A stretch of DNA of 64,000 nucleotides from Aedes albopictus (taxonomy: Eukaryota; Arthropoda; Insecta; Diptera; Culicidae). This document shows, one piece after another, positions 23,633-32,239 of the stretch (position 1 is its first letter; every line of letters starts with the position of its first letter). The notes under the pieces are model-generated. The model was not told the origin of the DNA, did not search any database, and saw nothing but the letters and a program-made list of their open reading frames with translations. The stretch is from contig NC_085136.1 in NCBI RefSeq assembly GCF_035046485.1, positions 76,029,734 through 76,093,733 on the forward strand. The letters are read 5' to 3'. The translations under genes and the position numbers were made by a program.

Positions 23633-24600
23633 AAACCTTTCGAAGGGCATAATCAGTGCTAATTTTTGCGACTAGTCCATTGGAGAGCTCCAGTGCTCAT
23701 TGATGTCACAAAAAGCAATAAGCTACATTTCACACTTAGAGACTCAGAGCTCATTTGGAGTCACTTTATTGGATATAGCCCGATTGGAGTCACTTTAGAG
23801 TTTAAATAGATGGCAAGGCTCTGGAGGGAGCTTCAGTGCTCATATCACTGTAAAGCATTTCTTCCGCATTTAGTTCTTATTTTAGGCAATTTTAATTTCA
23901 TAGCTACAGAAATCAGGGCCCATATAGCCGAGGCGGTAAACGCACGGGTATTCAGCATGACCATGCTGAGGGTGACGGGTTCGATTCCCGGTCGGTCCAG
24001 GATCTTTTCGTAAAAGGAAATTTCCTTGACTTCCTTGGGCATAGAGTATCTTCGTGCCTGCCACACGATATACGCATGCAAAATGGTCATTGGCAGAGGA
24101 AGCTCTCAGTTAAAAACTGTGGAAGTGCTCATAGAACACTAAGCTGAGAAGCAGGCTTTGTCCCAGTGAGGACGTTACGCCAAGAAGAGGAGGAGCTACA
24201 GAAATCAGGTGTGTTTGTTCTAGAGCAACATAAATTGTAAAACCTTTCGGGGGACGTAATCAGTGCTCATTTTTGTAGCTAGTTCTTTGGAGAGCTCTGG
24301 TGCTCATTCGTGTCATTAGATACAATAAGCTACATGCGACAAAAATGAGGGACTCAGAGCTCCTTTTAATTATTTTTAGAGCCTGAATTTAATGTTCCAA
24401 TGGTGCATATCGATTGGAGCCGCATTAGATAGATGACAGTGCTTTGCAGGGAGCTTCAGAGCTCATATCACTGTAAAACATCATTTGAAAGATTGAGTTT
24501 TTGTAGGCAATTTTAAATTTAGTTCTTATTTTAGGTACAGATAACAGGTGTATTAATTCTAGAACAAACTAAATTTCACAACCTGTGCAAAGTTTAGAAA
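23633..24600. repeat. Tandem duplication of an about 320-bp unit, GAGCTC..GTGCTCAT motif
   Basis: Unit 1 begins AAACCTTTCGAAGGGCATAATCAGTGC at 23632-23658. Unit 2 begins at 24239 with AACCTTTCGGGGGACGTAATCAGTGC and follows the same text (GGAGAGCTC..GTGCTCATT, AGGGAGCTTCAG..GCTCATATCACTGTAAA). The motifs are the reverse complement of those at 21.9-22.7 kb. A SINE interrupts unit 1 only. Confidence 0.8.
23918..24194 (+). mobile_element. tRNA-derived SINE, Feilai type, copy 2
   Basis: Nearly identical to the copy at 14358-14630 through the A and B boxes, body and AAGAAGAGGAG tail. An exact 15-bp TSD, GCTACAGAAATCAGG, lies at 23903-23917 and 24195-24209. The second tandem unit holds the matching empty site (GGTACAGATAACAGG near 24534), so the SINE landed after the duplication. 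Confidence 0.9.
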
Positions 24601-24799
24601 ATAAATACCAACTATCTTAATCACTGCTGCTATCTATTCAATAAATTACTGCCGTAACTGCCATCAAACAACGATTAGTTGCGTTATGACAGGTTCGGTT
24701 TTTATACATTTTTAATTTATGCACTGTTTTAATGCCCTTAAAGAGGGAGAACTACTGAGAACCAGTATTGTGCATGACAAAATGTACGAATGACGGTAA

Positions 24800-25070
24800 T
24801 TATCTCAGAGGCGTTTCAAGGGAATCCTAGGGGATTTCAGGGGTTTTCTCGGGGGGCTCAGGGACGCTTCAAGGGATCTCAGGACGTTGATTGAAATGCC
24901 ATTGAAATTCCCGTCATCCATTTGATATGTCCTTGAAACCCCTTTGATGCAACCCTGACCCTGAAATGCCTCGAAACTCTGGAGCCCCTGAATCCGCCGT
25001 AATCCTATTGAAATGCCCTTGCAATCATCATAATCACTTTGAAATGTCCCTGAAATTTCTTTAAAAGACG
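24800..25070 (-). repeat. Inverted 21-bp family tract
   Basis: CCTTGAAACCCC/CTGAAATGCC units after a short plus-face start (GGGGATTTCAGGGG near 24828). Confidence 0.65.
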
Positions 25071-25189
25071 ATAGGAGACAAGTTGATATCCCAAGAGGAT
25101 AAGTTAACAACGAATTCCCCGGGTAATTGCTCTGAGAGAGTAAGCCATAGTTGAAAGCGAATTTCCCCGAGAGGGTAAGCTGATGGTGA

Positions 25190-26110
25190 TCAGAGTTGAA
25201 AGATAATAGATAAGAGATGAGAGATTAGAAATGAGATATGGTGATGAGAGATGAGTGACGAGAGATGGCGATGGGGATGATAATATTGATGATAATGAGA
25301 GTTTTTTTATCTGTATTAACGAGATTTTTAGCCCTAGGCTAGTTCATCTCGGGACCCACGCTTTACTTCCCAGCCGAAGGAAGAACCCACATTTTGTGAG
25401 TTTGTCGGGAGTGGTATTCGATCCCAGGTCCAATAAGAGATGAGAGACGACATGATGCATCACTGAGTTTTCATACGAATCATTGCTGACCTTTTGCTTT
25501 TCAATGACTGTTTGTCTCACGTTTTTGGAGTGATGAAAAACGAGCAATTCTGCAGCCACGCAACTGAAAAATTAACATCACGCTCACTGCGAGTCAGCAT
25601 GTGGGATGATACTTTTTCATACTTTCGAATATTTGCATTCGTGGTTGAGATTTGTCACTTTGAAATTTCGAGCGACAAATCCAAAATGGCTGCCGATGTT
25701 CATGATGGACTACTACATAATAATGAGAGATTATGGGCTTGAGAAAAACGAGAGATGAGAGATGGTAATAATAATGATAATGATGATTGATGATGAAAGG
25801 TGATGAGCGATGTTTGACGAAAGATGATAATGATTTGAGATAAGAGATCAAAGATATTAGATTAGAGATAAGAAATGAGAGATATGGGATTAGAGATAAA
25901 ACATGAGTAATTAGTAATGAGAGATAAGAGTTTAGAGATATGAGAAAAAAATATAAGAGATAAGAGATGAGAGATGGGAGATAAGAGGTGAGAAATAAGA
26001 TGGGAAATGGGAAATGAAAGAAATTAGATAAGAAAAAAGAGATAAGAGATAAGCGATTAGAGATGATGCTGATAAGGAATAAGTGATCAACGATGAATGA
26101 TGAGAGATGA
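25190..26110 (+). repeat. GATGAGAGATAAGAGAT minisatellite with unique inserts
   Basis: Purine-rich GAGATGAGAGAT/AAGAGATAAGAG runs at 25195-25290 and 25740-26110, separated by about 450 bp without the repeat. A second short block lies at 27560-27650. Confidence 0.8.
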
Positions 26111-26170
26111 AATATTGTTCGTGCAGTTGAAAATCGGAATTTTTGACACGCGAAAATCGATTTTTCTCCT

Positions 26171-26250
26171 AAACCATGTGTCGGACGTACGTCGGGTACA
26201 GTGCGCTGGATAGAGGGCCAGGTCCGTTGTCCAGCGCACTACGTCCGACG
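26171..26250. repeat. Small foldback with arms GTCGGACGTA / AGTGCGCTGGA
   Basis: GTCGGACGTA, then an extra 10-11 bp, then CAGTGCGCTGGA pairs with TCCAGCGCACTACGTCCGAC. It abuts the TA-flanked element starting at 26254. Confidence 0.75.
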
Positions 26251-26253
26251 TTA

Positions 26254-27483
26254 CCCGAGCAGACGAGAATAGCAACAGCATAATAAAATGTGTTATTTTG
26301 GAAAAATAACTGAGTAGCGGAAAGAGTTATTTTCATGTTATTTACATAACATATCCTGTTATAAACTTGTCTGTCATAAGCGGCAAAATAACAAATATTA
26401 TAACAAAAAAATGTTCCTGGAAGACCTGTTTAATAACATGTTTTGTTAGTTTCAATAACAACTTAATAACAGCGAATTTTGAAAATATTTTAATAACAAA
26501 TTTTGATATGAATACGTTATTGATAACAATCTGAAAACAAAATTTGCTTTTTTTTTCTGTTGCGGATAGGAACTCCTCCAAAATCCCATATGCATTCAAT
26601 GGGATACGCAACAATAGGATCTATTGTTAAATGTTTCATTCATAATTGGGACGCTTTTTTGTCGCAAGCGATTTCTTATCGAAAACAGAGAGAAACAATA
26701 GTTCTCGTTAATTTTCCAAACAGCTTACGATGAAAAACTACCGTCGTTTTGAAACCCTTTATTAGGTGGTTTATTGTTTATAAGATTAATTTACATTATT
26801 ACCTCATTGATTGACACATTTATCCTAGTTAATCTAAGTGGGCTCGATGCAGTGAAATCAATAAAAATAAAATGTCTAAAAATAATCAATGGAGTTCTTG
26901 ATAACTTATTTTTTTACATTTTTGTCGAGAATGTGTTGTTCGTCGTTGAATTCCACCAGTTGATCCAGAATGTTTCATAAAATGGCTAACACTCTATTAC
27001 ACTCTCTATTTTCGTATTCATACCTAACTGAAACTGGGACAAAAAAAAAACAGGTATACTTTTCAAAGTGCTTATAAAACAAAAGGCTGATAAGTTGGCT
27101 CTGTAACGTAATGTCAGTAAGAAGATGAACTGATGACAAAATAATATTTTCTTTTACAGTTCCTCACGGAATGCTGTGAACAACGAAAATCTCGAATGGT
27201 GTAGTTTTGATTGCAAAGCTAGTTATGTTGTAATATTAATGATCAAATATTTGTACTAGTCTCAATGACACAATAATAACTGAACTTGTGCTACCACAAA
27301 ACAAGTGATTGAAATGTAATTTAAAGAAAATATACCAAGAGCACGATCATAACAAAATAAGATTGCCCAACAGAACATGTTATGGAACGGTGATGACTTA
27401 ATAAGTTAATAATAACAAACCGAGATATAAAAACAGGTTTTGTGATTCCGTTGTTATTATTTTGATATTTTCCTCTGCTCGGG
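26254..27483 (+). mobile_element. TA-flanked TIR element with CCCGAGCAGA ends, copy 1 (non-autonomous)
   Basis: Ends CCCGAGCAGA (26254) and TCTGCTCGGG (27474-27483) are inverted, with TA on both outer sides (26252-26253 and 27484-27485), as in Tc1/mariner-type integration. The body is AT-rich, full of AATAACA/TGTTATT, and has no transposase. The first 290 bp match, reversed, the right end of the copy at 39079-40780 (for example AACTTGTCTGTCATAAGCGG near 26363). The last 150 bp match that copy's left end. Confidence 0.85.
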
Positions 27484-27559
27484 TAGGTTTCACGTATGGA
27501 TTTTGAGAAAATTCGATTGTCGGGTGTGGGGATACTTCGGGTTTCAACCGCGACGACAA

Positions 27560-27650
27560 TATGGTAATGATGATAATGATGATGTGAGATGAGAGACGAT
27601 AGATGATAATGATAAAAGATGAGAGATAAGAAACGAGAGAAATATAAACG
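27560..27650 (+). repeat. GATGAGAGA minisatellite, short block
   Basis: ATGATAATGATGATGTGAGATGAGAG type sequence, like 25.2-26.1 kb. Confidence 0.6.
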
Positions 27651-27749
27651 GAGTGAATATTGTTAATGATAAAAAAATAAAAGTTTAGAAATGCTCCTTT
27701 CGAGGATACGACTATGTTTGGCCTCGCAATTAAAAACGCTATTTTTTTT

Positions 27750-27991
27750 ATTATTTCCGACGTTTTGGTCCGTTTGGGACAGTAATGGTGGAAGATCATG
27801 AAGATAGAGCCGTAATTCCAAACCGCTGGAGAAAGAAAAGTTTGTCCGCATCACGATGGTCCGGACTAAAACTAAACCAAGACAAACGTATGACTTTTCA
27901 AGTTTAGCTAAACTTTGTTTTACCTACCAGAAACCCTTAAAGATTGAACCGTTGGAAAAGGTCCCAAACGGGCCGAAACGTCGGGAATAAT
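27750..27991. repeat. Inverted repeat with GTCCCAAACGG..CCGAAACGTCGG arms
   Basis: Arms 27750-27780 and 27961-27991 are 31 bp with three mismatches. The right arm GGCCGAAACGTCGGGAATAA resembles the short conserved GAAACGTCG tails of Penelope-like elements, which is an inference from memory. No reverse transcriptase nearby. Confidence 0.7.
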
Positions 27992-28099
27992 TAGATACTA
28001 GCTTGTACCGACTTTTCGAACCCTCTAAGCAGAATACCCTCTTCGAATGAGTGTAATCAGTTTCGTACCTTTTAATTCCGCCGTATGTTGCTTATCCTT

Positions 28100-28148
28100 C
28101 GACAGATACGCGTATTTCGACTACCACTTGTAATCTTCCTCAGTGTCA
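28100..28148 (-). ncRNA. Hammerhead-ribozyme-like motif, minus strand
   Basis: Mirror copy in the other palindrome arm. The only change within the motif is TGTCG for TGTCA in stem I, which keeps pairing as U:G. The CTGAGGA and GAAA boxes and the cleavage-site C (at 28105) are all kept. The same extra A is present. Confidence 0.55.
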
Positions 28149-28167
28149 GTTATCCACTGTGGATAAC

Positions 28168-28216
28168 TGACACTGAGGAAGATTACAAGTGGTAGTCGAA
28201 ATACGCGTATCTGTCA
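28168..28216 (+). ncRNA. Hammerhead-ribozyme-like motif, plus strand
   Basis: The type I hammerhead layout can be read directly. Stem I: TGACA (28168-28172) pairs with TGTCA (28212-28216). Core CTGAGGA at 28173-28179. Stem II: GATTAC (28181-28186) pairs with GTAGTC (28192-28197), one G:U. Core GAAA at 28198-28201. Short stem III: A28201-T28210, T28202-A28209, A28203-T28208 around CGCG. Predicted cleavage after C28211 in AUC. Deviation: one extra A (28180) between the CUGANGA box and stem II, which may weaken or abolish activity. Penelope-like retroelements and small retrozymes are known to carry such ribozymes. Confidence 0.6.
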
Positions 28217-28309
28217 AAGGATAAGCAACATAGGGCGGAATTAGAAGGTACGAAACTGATTACACTCATTCGCAGAGACTAGCGTTTTCCATTCTCCTTA
28301 AGACCTTAA

Positions 28310-28427
28310 CCCTCGAGTAATCGCGCTGTTGTATTTTATAGAGCACGTTGAAAAAATCTCGCTTTTTGTACTCAGCATTAGCGTGGTGGTGCTGACGGAG
28401 GTGGCCAACTGCGCGAGTTACGGAAGG
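28310..28427. mobile_element. TTAA-flanked 118-bp MITE, copy 1 (piggyBac-like target)
   Basis: TTAA at 28306-28309 and 28428-28431 bounds CCCTCGAGTAATCGCGC .. GCGCGAGTTACGGAAGG, imperfect inverted ends. The second copy at 47603-47717 has the same length class, interior (AAAAAATCTCGCTTTTTGTA) and TTAA flanks. Confidence 0.85.
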
Positions 28428-28499
28428 TTAACCATAAAGTCTTTGAAATTGGCGGCTACGAGACGTCACTGCTAAGAAGGTCGCAGAGAGGATTTTACA

Positions 28500-28870
28500 T
28501 GAGTTTCGGGGCAATTCAGAAAGTCTCTGGGAAAGCTTCAGGGGGTATTAAGAGCATTTAAGGTGGCCTCAAATTCCCTAGCTTCAGTAATTCCTCTGGC
28601 AATATCTTTAGAGTAATTTTCTCGGCAATTTTCTCGTGTTTTTTCTCAATTTTTTTCTGGAATATGTTTGGGAACTTATTTGGAAAGTCTTCCGGCAATT
28701 CTTTTGGCAAGTGGCAATGATTTGGGAATTACAATCTTTGAGAACCCCTTCGGAAATTTCTTTAGAAATTTATTAAAAAACATCTCTGCGCATCCATTTT
28801 CTTCATCAATCATTTTTGAAATTTCTCTTTTCAATCATTTTTGTAAGCTTCGGAAACTCTTTTAAAGTAC
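28500..28870. repeat. Decayed 15/21-bp family tract
   Basis: GGGCAATTCAGAAAGTCTCTGG, then TTTCTCGGCAATTTTCT/TTCGGAAATTTCTTTAG units. Confidence 0.5.
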
Positions 28871-28983
28871 AATAACGACGCCGGCCACGTCCTAGCCAGT
28901 TTGTGTGAAAGATCGATTTTAGCCTTGCTGAATCATGCTTTGATAACTCGTGATATTGTTCGTTTTACGCGGAAAGCAAACAA

Positions 28984-29006
28984 TGGACCACCAGCGTCAG
29001 GTGGTC
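28984..29006. repeat. Short hairpin GGACCACC/GGTGGTCC
   Basis: 8-bp perfect arms plus an A/A edge around GCGTC. Confidence 0.6.
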
Positions 29007-29224
29007 CGGTGCCATTTTGCAGACGATAAAATGCATGTGAAGATGATGCGGCATAGTTCTCGGTCCGTGAATTGCGAGTTGCTGATGTGTAGACGTAATA
29101 TGATACATTGACTCTACTGTGCTGGGACGTTGGAAGGGAGGCAAACTGCATTTTCAACCCGTTTTTAGTTTCAACAACGATGACTGTACCAGAAGTAGCC
29201 AGTAGGGAGATCGAAGAAGTACAA

Positions 29225-29325
29225 TGAATGATACAAAATAGGCTTCAGAAGCCAGGGATTGAACATAGGACCCTCCTCATACGAATTAGATGCGTTAGTT
29301 ATTAGACCACAAAGTGCATCTGCTT
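29225..29325 (-). mobile_element. Possible tRNA-like SINE head
   Basis: Reversed, TGGTCTAATAACTAACGC (A-box region, 29292-29309) is followed about 28 bp later by GTTCAATCC (B-box consensus, 29256-29264). The arms do not form a tRNA, so this is a SINE or pseudogene fragment. Confidence 0.35.
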
Positions 29326-29399
29326 CAAAATCCGTTTTCTGCGAAAATTCAACTTGTTTTCAAACGCAGTGATGAAGTCATTCAAGTTGTATGACTGAT

Positions 29400-30320
29400 G
29401 CAACATTTCCTGGGACAATATGGAAACTATTCGAAATATCTTTAACATAAGTTATAGTTCTTTATTTGCATATGAATTCATTTACTTACAATTTCGGATG
29501 AGAAACGGGCCCAGCACTGCCAAATTGCTCCATCGATGGAAATAATTCCAAAATCTACCGCAAAATTAGAGAAAAGACTGAAGCTATAGGATCGTAAAAT
29601 CTTTCCGCCTTCTTCTATCCATCATCGTCTTCTGTATCATCTAGTCATAGTCATATAGCAGTGCTACCTAGCTACCTTGTTTAAAGTTTTATGACTCAAA
29701 TTTCGACGCCGCCGCCGGTCGGAGATGATGATGATCCGTAGTGGCGGTGCGTGGTGGCGTGCCCTCTAATTTTTAACAACGTGCAAACCACACTAGTGGC
29801 AAGATATTTCTCTCACTACTGCCATTTAGAGCGGGTATCAGGAAGCCATAAACCGAGCATGTGTTTATGGTTGTAATTTTTGGCGCTAAACAGATGAAAT
29901 AATTGACAACTGCCAGCGCCGCCGGCCGGCCCCCGGTGTTCGAAGAACGCGGGAGGTCGGTCTTCCGCGAGTTCTTTGAGAGGGTGGTCGAGTTTCACAA
30001 ATTAACGAAGGTAATCGGATTTTTTTTTTCCGAGGGTCGCTCGAAAATTAGCGCGCTATGCTGGCTGACGAAATATTAAATTCGTGGCAAATTGGTTGCT
30101 TCCCTTCGTTTATTTTTGGTTCCTCCTGTCGTTTCACCCCCCTATTTGAAAACGAGAGTTATTTTTGAACTGCCTCTGCTACTATGCCGTCTTGCTGGTA
30201 CCTATACACGGAAATTGCGCAATTTTGCGCTCCAATCAGATTCCATTTTCCGCTCGACTGGAGTCGGCTTTGAGATGGAGGCGTTCGCAGCACTAGGTTA
30301 GTAGACTAGGGGTGATTCAA
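29400..30320. other. Low-repeat, GC-mixed DNA, no gene recognised
   Basis: Unusually free of repeats for this window: GACGCCGCCGCCGGTCGGAG near 29706, CCATAAAC..GTTTATGG inverted pair at about 29848-29871, and GCGCCGCCGGCCGGCC near 29917. It could be conserved regulatory DNA or a UTR. No domain in its short frames. Confidence 0.3.
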
Positions 30321-30329
30321 TGGTGATAT

Positions 30330-30592
30330 CACAGACAATCAGACGTCTCACTCCACTCACTTTTCTTCGCCCATCTGGCGATAATGACTATGTCGTCCGA
30401 AAAGCACACAAATTGACCGGATTTCGTGAAAATCGTACCCGGCTGTTGAGCCCGGCTCGTCGTATACACCTTCCAGAGCGATGTTAAAGAGTATGTATGA
30501 TAGTCCGTCGCCTTGTTACAATCCCCGGTAAGATCTGACTGAAATGGATAGTTCACCCGAAACCCTAAGGCAACTGTGCACTCCACCCACTA
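30330..30592 (-). pseudogene. RTE-clade reverse transcriptase scrap
   Basis: The reversed sequence encodes QGDGLSYILFNIALEGV (about 30458-30510) followed in another frame by GTIFTKSGQFVCFSDDIVIIAR (about 30375-30440), where FSDD replaces the FADD active site. This is the palm region of the same family as 43235-45260. Frame shifts and stops are present. Confidence 0.8.
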
Positions 30593-30603
30593 GTCTGGTC
30601 CCG

Positions 30604-30657
30604 CCGTCTCCGGATTGGCGATCCATAGCCTCAACCACTAGGCTATCCTGAGAACCC
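30604..30657 (-). mobile_element. Truncated SINE head
   Basis: GATTGGCGATCCATAGCCTCAACCACTAGGCTA repeats the reversed head of the SINE at 22068-22318. The body is absent. Confidence 0.7.
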
Positions 30658-30659
30658 AT

Positions 30660-32220
30660 GCCATGCTAATAAAACCCCATAAAACTGCATGTGAGCCCCT
30701 GAAATCCCATGGTCAACCCTGCATCTCCCTGGGAACCCCTTGAAGCTCTCTGAGTCTTCCTGTAATACCCAGACAGCTCATGAAACACCCCTGAAACGAC
30801 CCTGAAAGCCATTAGAACCTACTCAAACTCCCCTGAAACCCTATGAGAGGCCGCTAAAAACCTTTAAACACCTTGAGACCCTCATAGAACGTCCAAGGAA
30901 GTGCCTCGGACGTCATGAAACTGCTGAGGGCTGCAGATGGTTTGAAGTAGGCGTTTCAGGAACATTCTATGTATAGACACTATAGATACCATAGACTCGC
31001 GGAGTAAGCTCTTCTGGTTACAGTTGTCTTCGTCTCCGCGAGTCTAAGGGGTTTCAGGAGTTTCCCTTAAACGTCTATGAAACACCCGGAAACTCTCTAG
31101 AATACCCATAAAATCTCCTCTGAAACGCCATTGGAAACCCTCTGAGAATCCTTGAAATGTTTATAAAATCTGAAAGGTTCTTGGAAACCTCTTGAAACCC
31201 AAAAAAAAACCCTGGAAACTCCTGAAACGACCCTGAAATTCTCCAGAATATCCAGCAATACTCCCCTGAAACGCCATTGGAAACCCTCTGAAGTCCTCAG
31301 ACAATCCTTGAAATGTATATAAAATCTAAAACGTTGTTGGAAACCTTCTGAAACCTCAGAAAATCCCTGGATACTCTTGAAATGCTAATAAAACCCCATA
31401 AAAATCCTTACGAGCCACTGAAACATCCTTAGACGCCTCTGAAATCCTTTAAATCTCCCTAAACCGCCCCTGAAACACTCCGAGAACTCTTCTGACAGCC
31501 CTGAAACACCCCTGGAACGCTGGAACAATCCTCAAGTTCACCTCAAGGGACCACCTTGAACTGCCCTGAAACCCTCTGAGACGCCGCTGAAAATCTTCGA
31601 AATACCCTGAGTCATCCTGTGACCCTCATGGAAGCGCTTCGGACGTCGTGAAATCCCTGTTCTCTGAGGGCTGCAGTGCGTTTCAGGGACATTCCAAGGG
31701 GTATATCAGGGGCTCCCTTTCAGAGGTACAGGTGCGTTGTAGGTGGTCTCTGGGGTTGCATAGACTTCAAGAGCATTCCAGAGGGATTTTAGATTCTTTT
31801 TTAGAAGTTTGGAGCGTTTTAAAGGGATTCAGGTGGTTTCCCTTAAACGTCCAAGAAACACCCTGAATCCCCTTGGGTCCTTGTAAAACTCCCTAGAATA
31901 TCCTTTAATTCTCCTAAGATGTAAGGCTAAACGCACCACGATGACGTAGTGCACATTCAGCGAGCCTGTCGGGGTCATATGGACCCTTCCTTGGGTTGAA
32001 ACTCCCTGAAGCCCCCTGAGAACCCTGAAAAGTCCCAGAAATACTCTGAGACCCTCTGAAACGTTTTTGGAAATCTCCTGAAACCTCCTGAAAACCTCTG
32101 AAACGACCTTGAAATCCCCTAATACTCCCAGAAATCCCTCTGAAATCTCCTTTCAGCCACTAAAACCCTCACTGAAAACCCATGAAATCCTGAAACTTCT
32201 GAAACCCTTTTAAATATATT
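30660..32220 (-). repeat. Inverted 21-bp family array
   Basis: CCCTGAAACGCC/CCTGGAAACCC units over about 1.5 kb, with short flips to the plus face at 30945-30975 and 31660-31850. Internal duplication: GAAACGCCATTGGAAACCCTCTGA occurs near 31119 and 31269. Confidence 0.8.
30991..31046. repeat. Small foldback, arms AGACTCGCGGAG
   Basis: AGACTCGCGGAG and CTCCGCGAGTCT flank about 30 bp inside the 21-bp array. Confidence 0.75.
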
Positions 32221-32239
32221 TTCCAAACCATTAAGCCGG

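Larger units (their letters stand above)
28044..28272. repeat. 229-bp near-perfect palindrome
   Basis: The arms are 114 bp each about one central base (28158), with only three mismatches and no gaps. The outer ends read CGAATGAGTGTAATCAG. The centre is TTATCCAC-T-GTGGATAA. Each arm carries the same hammerhead-like core, so each strand reads as a potential ribozyme. Confidence 0.95.

Noticed and set aside
27961..27991. Second hammerhead ribozyme at the GAAACGTCGG tail
   Set aside because: A stem II-like GGTCC..GGGCC precedes GAAAC, but the CUGANGA box is absent (CGTTGGAA instead).
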